A stretch of DNA of 20,084 bases from an uncultured Bacillaceae bacterium. Lineage in GTDB: Bacteria; Bacillota; Bacilli; Bacillales; Caldibacillaceae. Position 1 is the first letter of the stretch, and each line of letters starts with the position of its first letter. Made by a program: the position numbers and the translations under genes. Location of the stretch: assembly GCA_937983015.1 (NCBI GenBank), contig CALKAK010000085.1, positions 1 to 20,084 on the forward strand, read 5' to 3'. The notes under the pieces were generated by a model. That model saw only the letters and a program-made list of their open reading frames with translations, had not been told where the DNA came from and made no database searches. This document shows, in pieces, positions 13,586 to 20,084 of the stretch.

Positions 13586-15460
13586 CTATACGGATATTTT
13601 TTTGACTAATTTTTCCTCTTTAATCACGTACTTCTTTTCCATAAATACGGCATGCCAGATCATAAAGCAAAGAACCGTCCAGATTTTACGGCTGTAATCG
13701 ATTTTCCCTTTACGGTGTTCTTCTAACATCCACAGCACGTATTTCTTATTAATATACCGCTCCGTATCGCTTTCTTTGATGATCTGCACCGCCCAGTCGT
13801 AAAGCTCATTTTTCAACCAGTGGCGAATCGGAACTGGAAACCCTAATTTTTTCCTGTTTACCACATGATCCGGGATGATCCCTTCGGCGGCTTTTCGCAA
13901 AATATACTTCGTCTGATCCTTTCTAATTTTCAATGAATCGGGAATTTGCGAGGCGATTTCAAAAACGGGTAATGTCAAAAATGGGAGACGGAGTTCCAAT
14001 GAAAAGGCGTTTGTCAATCTTTCTGCATTCGGTAAAATATCGCCGGTCAACCATGTGTGTAGATCGATATATTGCATTTTCGTAATATCGCTATATTCCG
14101 TGATTTCGGCATACAAAGGTTTTGTGATATCTGTAAAATAAACCGTATCATCATAAAATGGTAAAAGTTCTTTCTTTTCTTCTTCAGAAAAGATTTTCGC
14201 ATTGCCGATGTATCTTTCTTCCAAAGGCGTTGTCCCACGGATGATGAAACTTTTCCCCTTTACCCCTTCAGGGATAAACTGGGCTATCCATCTCAGTAGG
14301 TGAAGAAATGGTTTCGGGATATACCGGAAAATCGCCAAGGACTTTGGTTCCCGATATATACCATAACCGGCGAACAATTCATCCGCACCTTCTCCTGACA
14401 ACACGATGTCCACCTTTTCAGCCGCATTCCGGACAAGGAAATACGTCGGTACGCATGCCGGATCGGCGAGCGGATCATCCATTAAATACATGATGCGCGG
14501 GATCTCCCCGGCGAATTCCTCTGGTTCTATTACATAACTTTCATTATCGATCCCTAGCGCCTCGACCGTTTCCTGAACCACATCCAACTCATTAAACCCT
14601 TCACGGTGAAAACCGACGGAAAAAGACTGTAAACGCGGATTCACTTCTTTAGCGATGGATGCGACCAATGTTGAATCAATTCCCCCAGATAGAAAGATCC
14701 CTATCGATTCATCTTTTTTCACTTGGTTATAGACGGATTCTTTGATGGCATCTCGTATGGATTGTGCCCAACTATCCGGTGATTTCTGCAAAGGACGAAA
14801 TGTTGCCTGAAAATAGCGGAAAGTTTTTAAGGGTGAATCCGGTTTTTTGATGAAATAATGGCCCGGTAACAGTTGTTTGATTCCTTTTGTCAACGTATAT
14901 GGTTCAGGCGCAAATTGGTATGTCATGTAATGTTGCATCGCTTCTCGATCGAGAGGGCGTTCTTCCATAATTTGAAAAATACTTTTTTTCTTTGTGGAAA
15001 ACATCGTCCAGTCATCTGTCTCAATATAATATAGGGGCTTGATCCCGAAATGATCACGGGCACCGAACAGTTGGTGGTTCTCAAAATCCCAGATCAAAAA
15101 AGTAAACATACCTCGTAATTTTTCTACCATTTTTTCTTTATATACGGAAAATAAATGAATCAATAATTCGGCTTCTGTTTCCGCTACATATTCCGTACCA
15201 TTTGCGGATAGTTCCGTACTCAAGCGTTGAAAATTATCGATTTTCCCCGAGAATACCACTTGATAGTTTTTGTTTTTAAACGAATATGAATTCGCGCTTT
15301 TTTTCTTTGCATAAACACCTAACGATATATATGGTTCATGGGTTTCTTCTACATAATTATAAAGATTTCCCGTATTCGTACTGAACAAAGTACGGAAAAT
15401 TTCACGATTTCTTTTATAACTGGAGTCAGATTCATAGAGCATACTGATAAAATTCTCCAT
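13586..15460 (-). CDS. Asparagine synthetase B homologue with a degenerate glutaminase domain
   Basis: A 624-residue AsnB-family protein (B. subtilis AsnB about 632) at the asnB position next to metK. The C-terminal ATP-pyrophosphatase domain is preserved: SGGIDST at 258-264, VLSGEGADELFAGY and KKLGFPVPIRHWL. The N-terminal glutaminase domain keeps its fold (KLRGMFTFLIWDF, GARDHFGIKPLYY) but not its chemistry. Active enzymes start Met-Cys-Gly-Phe; here the colinear start is MENFIS, so Cys2 is Glu. The HRGPD motif is absent, NGE is SGK (71-73) and the binding Asp is E96. The synthetase segment at 476-496 also deviates: N478, E480 and R481 replace the usual K-x-D-K/R, and PFLD is PFLT. The ATG at 15460 follows AAGGAGAG; no Met-Cys start exists upstream. 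It may use ammonia or catalyse another amide ligation. I withhold the symbol asnB because function is unclear. Confidence 0.9.
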   Translation of the reverse strand: MENFISMLYESDSSYKRNREIFRTLFSTNTGNLYNYVEETHEPYISLGVYAKKKSANSYSFKNKNYQVVFSGKIDNFQRLSTELSANGTEYVAETEAELLIHLFSVYKEKMVEKLRGMFTFLIWDFENHQLFGARDHFGIKPLYYIETDDWTMFSTKKKSIFQIMEERPLDREAMQHYMTYQFAPEPYTLTKGIKQLLPGHYFIKKPDSPLKTFRYFQATFRPLQKSPDSWAQSIRDAIKESVYNQVKKDESIGIFLSGGIDSTLVASIAKEVNPRLQSFSVGFHREGFNELDVVQETVEALGIDNESYVIEPEEFAGEIPRIMYLMDDPLADPACVPTYFLVRNAAEKVDIVLSGEGADELFAGYGIYREPKSLAIFRYIPKPFLHLLRWIAQFIPEGVKGKSFIIRGTTPLEERYIGNAKIFSEEEKKELLPFYDDTVYFTDITKPLYAEITEYSDITKMQYIDLHTWLTGDILPNAERLTNAFSLELRLPFLTLPVFEIASQIPDSLKIRKDQTKYILRKAAEGIIPDHVVNRKKLGFPVPIRHWLKNELYDWAVQIIKESDTERYINKKYVLWMLEEHRKGKIDYSRKIWTVLCFMIWHAVFMEKKYVIKEEKLVKKISV

Positions 15461-15810
15461 TTTTTCTCTCCTTGCTAAAAAATTTCTGGCCTTTCTCGTA
15501 TTCAAATCGTTCATTTCCTGTCAATTATACCATTATAATCATTTTAAAATCTATTATTCATAGAATTAAAGGAAAATTACCAGTTCATCCAAAAAAAGGA
15601 TGCCATACTACGATCAAAACATATAGTGCCAACCAGAATACAAAAAAGAAAAGCCTCACTTCGAATCTAAATGAAGAATCTGCGTTACATAACAAAGATA
15701 TAAAGGATCATAAAAAAATGACTTAACATCTAAAAGCTAAATCATCAATTACATCAAATATTAAATCATTCCAAACAGTAATAATATTTTGTATACATTA
15801 ATATGAAAAG
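15461..15810. other. AT-rich gap between metK and the AsnB homologue
   Basis: A 350-base AT-rich stretch lying downstream of metK and upstream of the AsnB homologue. It should contain the latter's promoter; a TATAAT occurs on the minus strand about 65 bases before the start, without a good -35. A minus-strand 24-codon frame (GTG at 15659 to TGA at 15585) would encode a hydrophobic peptide, MRLFFFVFWLALYVLIVVWH and so on, but lacks a ribosome binding site. No T-box, riboswitch core or further dyad was recognised. Confidence 0.4.
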
Positions 15811-15855
15811 AAAAAAGAGGAAATGAAAGATGCTCGTTCACTCATCTCCTCTTTT
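15811..15855 (-). terminator. Terminator of metK
   Basis: On the minus strand AAAAGAGGAGATGA (15842-15855) pairs with TCATTTCCTCTTTT (15813-15826) in a 14-position stem with one G-T wobble, and the T-rich descending arm runs into TTCTTTTC. It starts 11 bases after the metK stop. The loop is 15 bases. Confidence 0.75.
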
Positions 15856-15866
15856 AAAATTCACTC

Positions 15867-17066
15867 TTATAAAGTTTCTAATGCTTCCCTACGTAAAACA
15901 TCTGCTAAATCCGTTTTTTCCCAAGGCAAATCAAGATCTGTTCGACCGAAGTGCCCGTAGGTAGCGGTTTGTTTATAAATAGGTCTTAGTAGATCGAGCA
16001 TCTTGATAATTCCCGCCGGGCGCAAATCAAAATGTTTACGTACGAGTTTTTCCAACACATCTTCCGAAACAATTCCCGTACCAAAGGTGTTAATCGCGAT
16101 GGAAACGGGTCGGGCCACACCAATAGCATAGGCGATCTGTACTTCACACTTTTCAGCCAGACCAGCCGCAACGATATTTTTCGCGACGTAGCGAGCCGCA
16201 TAGGCTGCTGAACGATCGACTTTCGTAGGATCCTTACCGGAAAAAGCACCGCCGCCATGGCGGGCATACCCGCCATATGTATCGACAATAATTTTACGTC
16301 CTGTCAATCCCGCATCTCCCTGGGGACCACCGATGACAAATCTACCAGTAGGATTAATAAAATATTTTGTATGCTCATCGATTAATTCATCGGGAACTAC
16401 GGGGTTGATCACGTATTCGATCATATCCGCGGTAATTTTTTCTAAAGTAACATCCGGATGATGTTGGGTGGAAATAACTATTGTATCCACTCGAAAAGGT
16501 TTTCCATCTTCATCATACGCAATGGTTACCTGGGTTTTCCCGTCTGGTCGTAAATACGGTAAAATTCCTTCTTTACGAACTTGTGCTAATCGGCGGCTTA
16601 ATTTGTGGGCAAGGGAAATCGGTAAAGGCATCAATTCTTCCGTCTCATTACAGGCAAATCCGAATACGAATCCTTGATCACCGGCTCCGATCGCTTCGAT
16701 TTCTTCGTCAGTAAACTTTCCTTCACGGGCTTCCAGGGAACGATCTACCCCCATCGCAATATCCGGCGATTGTTCATCGATAGCCGTTATTACCCCACAA
16801 GTATCCGCATCAAAGCCATATTTCGCCCGCGTATAACCAATTTCCCGCACAGTATCCCTAACGATTTTCGGTATATCTACATAGGCTGTCGTTGTAATCT
16901 CTCCTGTGACAAAAACTAATCCGGTCGTTACCGTAGTTTCCACCGCAACCCGGGCATGTTTATCCTTTTCCAGGATCGCATCTAAAATCGCATCGGATAT
17001 TTGATCGCATATTTTATCCGGATGCCCTTCCGTTACCGATTCGGAAGTGAATAGTCGTTGCTTCAT
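15867..17066 (-). CDS. metK: S-adenosylmethionine synthase
   Basis: Methionine adenosyltransferase of 399 residues (B. subtilis about 400). It makes S-adenosylmethionine from methionine and ATP in the cytoplasm as a tetramer. All signature motifs are intact: GHPDKICDQISDAILD (14-29), the GAGDQGFVFGFACNET motif (127-142) and the glycine-rich loop GGGAFSGKDPTKVDRSAA (271-288). The ATG at 17066 follows AGGAGGTAG. It ends in a strong hairpin terminator, so it is monocistronic and separate from the AsnB homologue downstream. The notable point is regulatory. In B. subtilis metK carries an S-box (SAM-I) riboswitch, but the upstream region here has none that I can recognise. Confidence 0.98.
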   Translation of the reverse strand: MKQRLFTSESVTEGHPDKICDQISDAILDAILEKDKHARVAVETTVTTGLVFVTGEITTTAYVDIPKIVRDTVREIGYTRAKYGFDADTCGVITAIDEQSPDIAMGVDRSLEAREGKFTDEEIEAIGAGDQGFVFGFACNETEELMPLPISLAHKLSRRLAQVRKEGILPYLRPDGKTQVTIAYDEDGKPFRVDTIVISTQHHPDVTLEKITADMIEYVINPVVPDELIDEHTKYFINPTGRFVIGGPQGDAGLTGRKIIVDTYGGYARHGGGAFSGKDPTKVDRSAAYAARYVAKNIVAAGLAEKCEVQIAYAIGVARPVSIAINTFGTGIVSEDVLEKLVRKHFDLRPAGIIKMLDLLRPIYKQTATYGHFGRTDLDLPWEKTDLADVLRREALETL

Positions 17067-17116
17067 CGTCTACCTCCTAAACTGACACCTAAAAAGGGGT
17101 ATCATTACTTCGTCAT

Positions 17117-17145
17117 TTATTAAAAAATTCACAATATCCGCTCAA
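17117..17145 (-). promoter_or_regulatory. Candidate sigma-A promoter of metK
   Basis: On the minus strand TTGAGC (17140-17145), a 17-base spacer and TAATAA (17117-17122). Transcription would begin near 17110, leaving a leader of only about 45 bases, too short for an S-box. The -10 is a fair rather than good match. Confidence 0.4.
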
Positions 17146-17523
17146 TTCGTTTGTATTGTTCTTTAGATAATAATAAAATAGAAACAGAGTAAATTGAACG
17201 ATCGGTTTCATTAATTCTGGAAAAAAACATTTTTTAATCATTCATTCACTCATTACCGACAAATCCCTTTTAGCCAGATCGCCGAAAATGTAAATTCAGC
17301 TGTATTTAAAATTTTAACTGGAGTAAAACAAGGAAATGGGAATCGATTCATTTCCGGCCAATATTTTTAAAAATATCTATCAAAGATTAATCATACATGA
17401 ACGGGGGAAACCCTGTCAATTCATAATAATCAACTCCATTAACCAAGACATTTGCTATACACCTTTTTATTTTTTATTTCTATAATGGAAATTGAGCGAA
17501 TTAGTGTGTATTATTTTATTAAA
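17146..17523. other. Non-coding divergent region between metK and pckA with several dyads
   Basis: A long AT-rich spacer. Three compact dyads occur in a row: GGAAATG / CATTTCC (17332-17355), the 16-base palindrome ATATTTTTAAAAATAT (17361-17376), and ACGGGG-GAAA-CCCTGT (17401-17416), which has a GNRA tetraloop when read on the plus strand. TTTGCTATACA at 17451-17461 matches the CcpN operator consensus in 10 of 11 positions. No S-box core was found on the minus strand. A 49-codon frame from 17334 has no usable ribosome binding site. Confidence 0.45.
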
Positions 17524-17534
17524 TATGATATACT
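17524..17534 (+). promoter_or_regulatory. CcpN-type operator overlapping the pckA -10 box
   Basis: TATGATATACT matches the CcpN consensus TRTGHYATAYW at every position and contains the -10 hexamer TATACT (17529-17534). In B. subtilis CcpN represses pckA and gapB during growth on glucose, with operators at the promoter. The -35 region is poor (GTGTAT at 17-base spacing). Transcription would start near 17541, so an ATG at 17547 is not a likely start. Confidence 0.7.
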
Positions 17535-17573
17535 GTTTTCGTCAGTATGAAAATAAAGGAGTCGGTTTACTTG

Positions 17574-19160
17574 ATGAACTCGATTCGTATGGTGAATGAA
17601 CTTGATGAACTGATCAATGGCAACAACGCAGCGATACAACTGTCCGTTCCAAAATTGGTGGAAAAAGTGATCGAGAGAAATGAAGGGCAGCTTACCTCCA
17701 CAGGAGCGGTAGTCGTTACAACCGGGAAATATACGGGACGGTCTCCCAAAGATAAATTTTTCGTTGCCGAGGAAAGTGTAAAAAATAAAATTGATTGGGG
17801 AGACATCAACCAGCCAATTTCTTCCACAACATTTGTCAATTTGTACAAAAAAGTGCTGGACTATTTAAAAGAGAAAGATGAAATATTTGTCTTTAAAGGA
17901 TTTGCCGGTGCAGATCCGAAATACCGTTTACCGATTCAAGTGATCAATGAATATGCTTGGCATAATCTTTTTGCCCATCAGTTATTTATTCGACCGAATG
18001 AATCTGAACTTTTGCATCATCAAGCAGAATTCACGCTTATTTTCGCACCTGGATTTAAAGCAGATCCGGTCATAGATGGTGTAAGGTCAGAAACCTTTAT
18101 TATTATTTCTCTAGAACAGAAAATTGTGTTGATCGGTGGCACAGAGTATGCCGGCGAAATGAAAAAAGCGATTTTCACAGTGATGAATTACTTACTACCT
18201 GAAAGAGGAATTTTGTCAATGCATTGTTCAGCTAATGCTGGACCAGAAGGCGATATCGCGCTTTTCTTTGGATTATCCGGTACTGGGAAAACTACATTGT
18301 CTACCGATTCTGAGCGAAAATTAATCGGTGATGACGAACATGGATGGACGGATGAAGGTATTTTTAACATTGAAGGTGGTTGTTATGCCAAGTGCATCAA
18401 TTTATCGAAAGAAAATGAACCACAAATCTATCAAGCAATTCAGTTCGGTGCCATTTTAGAAAATGTCATCGTCGATCCACAAACCCGGGTACCAGATTAT
18501 ACAGACGCTAGTCTAACGGTTAATACTCGTGCCGCATATCCCTTGCACGCCATCGAAAACATTGCCGTGCCAAGCATCGGTGGCCATCCAAAAACGATCA
18601 TTTTCTTAACGGCGGATGCCTTCGGAGTGTTACCACCGATTTCACTTTTAACTAAAGAACAGGCGATGTATCATTTTCTGAGTGGGTACACAAGTAAAAT
18701 CGCCGGAACTGAACGGGGAATTACCGAGCCGGAAGCTACCTTTTCCACATGTTACGGAGCTCCATTCCTTCCATTACCAGCGCAAAGATACGCCGAATTA
18801 CTCGGTGAAAAAATCGATCGCTATAACGTCAAAGTTTATTTAGTCAACACCGGATGGACCGGTGGTGGGTATGGTGTTGGTGAACGTATCAAACTATCTT
18901 ATACACGGGCCATGGTCAGAGCAGCCATTGCGGGAAAATTATCATTCGATCAAACAGTTCGTGATGACTTTTTCGGTCTATATGTGCCAAAAACCGTTCC
19001 AGGTGTACCAGATGATCTCTTAATGCCCATCAATACCTGGTCAGATAAAACAGCCTATAAACAAACAGCAAAGGAATTGGCAGAACGATTTCGGAATAAT
19101 TTTCAAAAATTCCAAGGAGTTGACCCGAATATTGAAAAATTAGGAGGGCCGATCATCTAA
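17574..19160 (+). CDS. pckA: Phosphoenolpyruvate carboxykinase (ATP)
   Basis: ATP-dependent PEPCK of 528 residues (B. subtilis about 527). It converts oxaloacetate and ATP to phosphoenolpyruvate, CO2 and ADP, the first step of gluconeogenesis from TCA-cycle intermediates. The substrate arginine R56 lies in TGRSPKDKF. The P-loop is GLSGTGKTT (233-241), the metal-binding kinase-2 motif is LIGDDEHGW (250-258), and the late signature GTERGITEPEATFSTCYGAP is complete. The ATG at 17574 gives MNSIRMVNEL, matching the MNS start of the B. subtilis enzyme, and follows AAAGGAG by 12 bases; the TTG just before it (17571) is closer and also possible. An upstream ATG at 17547 precedes that ribosome binding site and lies almost at the predicted transcription start. 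A CcpN-type operator overlaps the promoter, and a perfect hairpin terminator ends the transcript. Confidence 0.97.
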   Translation: MNSIRMVNELDELINGNNAAIQLSVPKLVEKVIERNEGQLTSTGAVVVTTGKYTGRSPKDKFFVAEESVKNKIDWGDINQPISSTTFVNLYKKVLDYLKEKDEIFVFKGFAGADPKYRLPIQVINEYAWHNLFAHQLFIRPNESELLHHQAEFTLIFAPGFKADPVIDGVRSETFIIISLEQKIVLIGGTEYAGEMKKAIFTVMNYLLPERGILSMHCSANAGPEGDIALFFGLSGTGKTTLSTDSERKLIGDDEHGWTDEGIFNIEGGCYAKCINLSKENEPQIYQAIQFGAILENVIVDPQTRVPDYTDASLTVNTRAAYPLHAIENIAVPSIGGHPKTIIFLTADAFGVLPPISLLTKEQAMYHFLSGYTSKIAGTERGITEPEATFSTCYGAPFLPLPAQRYAELLGEKIDRYNVKVYLVNTGWTGGGYGVGERIKLSYTRAMVRAAIAGKLSFDQTVRDDFFGLYVPKTVPGVPDDLLMPINTWSDKTAYKQTAKELAERFRNNFQKFQGVDPNIEKLGGPII

Positions 19161-19202
19161 AATTCCTTCCAACCACCTTTTTGCTTCATAACCTATAAAT
19201 TT

Positions 19203-19237
19203 AAGAACAGGGGCAGATCACCACCCCTGTTCTTTTT
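19203..19237 (+). terminator. Terminator of pckA
   Basis: A perfect 10-bp GC-rich stem, AGAACAGGGG (19204-19213) and CCCCTGTTCT (19224-19233), with a 10-base loop and five T. It also lies downstream of the convergent ytmB, where the opposite arm is followed by TAAATTT, so some action in that direction is possible. Confidence 0.92.
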
Positions 19238-19253
19238 ACTTTCATCAGAAATA

Positions 19254-19496
19254 TTAATTTGTTGTTTTCAATTTCAGAAGCCGATAATAAAGTACAGTTT
19301 CTTGTTCACCAAGTTCAAGTCGCTCGATAACTCCTTCGCCGACGGGAACATCCTCCTCCGTTCTTTTAATAAGAATCGGTACATCTAATGGAAATAAATA
19401 ATAGCCTTTTTTCACCAGGCGAAAGCGATTTTCCCCTAATCTCTCCTCCTCACCATATGTCATGACCTCAACTTCTAATTGTAAAGGCATCCCCAT
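19254..19496 (-). CDS. ytmB: YtmB family protein (DUF2584)
   Basis: An 80-residue protein equal in length to B. subtilis YtmB and sharing the MGMP start and the pattern ENRFRLVKKGYYLFPLDVPI. It is a beta-rich, acidic, soluble domain without signal peptide, cysteine or catalytic motif. Its function is not known to me. The ATG at 19496 follows AAGGA; a TTG at 19514 would include that site and is less likely. It converges on pckA and shares the terminator region. An extended -10-like TGCTATAGT is present on the minus strand about 75 bases upstream, without a clear -35. The ytmA gene that I recall next to ytmB in B. subtilis is not present between ytmB and ytlA here. Confidence 0.82.
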   Translation of the reverse strand: MGMPLQLEVEVMTYGEEERLGENRFRLVKKGYYLFPLDVPILIKRTEEDVPVGEGVIERLELGEQETVLYYRLLKLKTTN

Positions 19497-19668
19497 TTTT
19501 CCACATCCTTCCAAATTTAATCGATATGTAACGTTTTTGATTCCATATCTGATTAATTAAACTATAGCAAAATTTTTTCCCGATCGCGGAAAAAGAAATG
19601 AAGTCCCTTCATCCCTGGCTGGAAATATTTTTTCCGGGTTTAAAGATTGAAATTATTGGGCATAGGCG

Positions 19669-19698
19669 TTCACACATTTTTCGCCTCCCTCATAAAAT
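19669..19698 (+). promoter_or_regulatory. Candidate sigma-A promoter of ytlA
   Basis: TTCACA (19669-19674), 18 bases and TAAAAT (19693-19698), about 43 bases before the ATG at 19741. Both boxes are fair matches. No thiamine (TPP) or S-box riboswitch signature lies in the upstream 240 bases. Confidence 0.4.
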
Positions 19699-19740
19699 AA
19701 CTTAGTCAAAAATGATGAACTTTTATCGGGAGGATCATGT

Positions 19741-20084
19741 ATGAAGCGAAAACATATATGGCTTGCTGGCTTATTGATCGCTCTATCGTTCCTGTTATTC
19801 GCCTGTTCTGGTAAAAACCAATTTCAACAAATTAAAGTCGCTGAAGTCACTCACTCGATTTTTTATGCACCTTTATATATCGCCATAAAAGAAGGTTTCT
19901 TTGCGGAGGAAGGACTAGAAGTGGAACTAACTACCGTACCCGGTGGTGACAAAACGATGACGGCACTCATCTCCGGCGGTGCTGACATCGCATTGATCGG
20001 GGCCGAAACGAGTATTTATGTAAACGCACAAGGTGCCGAAGATCCAATCATCAATTTTGCACAATTAACGCAAACCGATGGAAC
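19741..20084 (+). CDS. ytlA: ABC transporter substrate-binding lipoprotein (YtlA, SsuA/THI5-like), 5' part only
   Basis: The first 114 codons of a secreted lipoprotein; the gene continues past the right edge. The N-terminus has a positive MKRKH, a hydrophobic core and the lipobox LFAC-S with the lipidated cysteine at residue 22, so it is anchored outside the cell membrane. The mature part begins with KVAEVTHSIFYAPLYIAIKE, then GFFAEEGLEVELTTVPGGDK and ISGGADIALIGAETS. These are hallmarks of the NMT1/THI5/SsuA substrate-binding family that takes up sulfonates, nitrate or thiamine precursors. The ligand cannot be told from this fragment. GGGAGG lies 7 bases before the ATG. In B. subtilis ytlA is followed by ATPase and permease genes (ytlC, ytlD), which would lie outside this window. 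Confidence 0.88.
   Translation, partial: MKRKHIWLAGLLIALSFLLFACSGKNQFQQIKVAEVTHSIFYAPLYIAIKEGFFAEEGLEVELTTVPGGDKTMTALISGGADIALIGAETSIYVNAQGAEDPIINFAQLTQTDG

Noticed and set aside
15461..15530. A hidden upstream exon-like or frameshifted Met-Cys start for the AsnB homologue
   Set aside because: All frames upstream to the promoter region lack an MCG sequence, the ATG at 15460 has a proper AAGGAGAG site, and MENFIS aligns position for position with the AsnB N-terminus.
15472..15726. 84-codon plus-strand frame overlapping the start of the AsnB homologue
   Set aside because: It is partly antisense to a well-supported gene, has no ribosome binding site and encodes low-complexity, AT-driven residues.
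17334..17483. 49-codon plus-strand frame in the metK-pckA spacer
   Set aside because: The AAGGAA in front touches the ATG with no spacing, the frame crosses palindromes and the CcpN-like box, and the composition is that of the spacer.
19497..19740. TPP riboswitch upstream of the THI5-like ytlA
   Set aside because: The conserved CTGAGA and the rest of the TPP-riboswitch core are absent.
1..20084. Mobile elements, CRISPR arrays, prophage or tRNA/rRNA genes
   Set aside because: No transposase, integrase, direct-repeat array, terminal inverted repeats or tRNA cloverleaf was seen; gene order follows Bacillaceae core synteny.

Overview
The window reads as core chromosome of a spore-forming, moderately AT-rich Gram-positive bacterium of the Bacillaceae. 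The evidence is gene content and order: recognisable orthologues of the Bacillus subtilis yt- region (thpR/ytlP, pepV/ytjP, ytzE, an rsuA-type gene, ytgP, leuS, ytzC, ytqB, ytpB, ytoA, an asnB homologue, metK, pckA, ytmB, ytlA) stand in nearly the same succession. There is also a sporulation gene (cse60), a sigma-K-like promoter, strong AGGAGG-type ribosome binding sites, several TTG/GTG starts and a T-box leader. I cannot name the species. No insertion sequences, prophage genes, CRISPR array, rRNA or tRNA genes were seen.

Layout. 1-2750 (minus strand): the 5' end of the RNA 2',3'-cyclic phosphodiesterase gene thpR, a D-amino-acid transaminase (dat) and a PepV-type dipeptidase. 3008-4390: small DNA-binding protein YtzE (plus), an RsuA-type 16S rRNA pseudouridine synthase (minus), and a 67-residue coiled-coil protein (plus) behind a near-perfect sigma-K promoter. 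4375-6634 (minus): lipid II flippase MurJ/YtgP, an AT-rich gap, and Cse60. 6721-9557 (minus): leuS with terminator, a tRNA-Leu-sensing T-box leader with a CTC specifier, and a sigma-A promoter. 9604-10946 (minus): an aquaglyceroporin with an unusual first NPA motif, and ytzC. 11111-13437: methyltransferase ytqB converging on terpene synthase ytpB, then gamma-carbonic-anhydrase-like ytoA. 13544-15460: a bidirectional terminator and an AsnB homologue. 15811-17145: metK with terminator and promoter. 17524-19238: pckA with a CcpN-type operator and terminator. 19254-20084: ytmB and the start of the ytlA lipoprotein gene, cut by the window edge.

Functional themes. Several genes serve the envelope and peptidoglycan: dat makes D-amino acids, MurJ flips lipid II, and the AsnB of B. 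subtilis at this locus amidates meso-diaminopimelate. Translation and RNA are served by leuS, rsuA and thpR, central metabolism by metK, pckA and ytoA, and sporulation by cse60, ytpB and probably the 67-residue protein.

The most unusual item is the asnB-like gene. Its N-terminal glutaminase domain is colinear with AsnB but has lost the Cys2 nucleophile and every glutamine-binding residue I could place, while the ATP-binding synthetase motifs remain. It is a pseudo-glutaminase enzyme, or an AsnB turned to another amide-forming job. Other points of interest are the absence of an S-box upstream of metK, the CcpN operator on pckA, the sigma-K promoter on an unnamed coiled-coil gene and a possible sigma-E promoter on ytpB.
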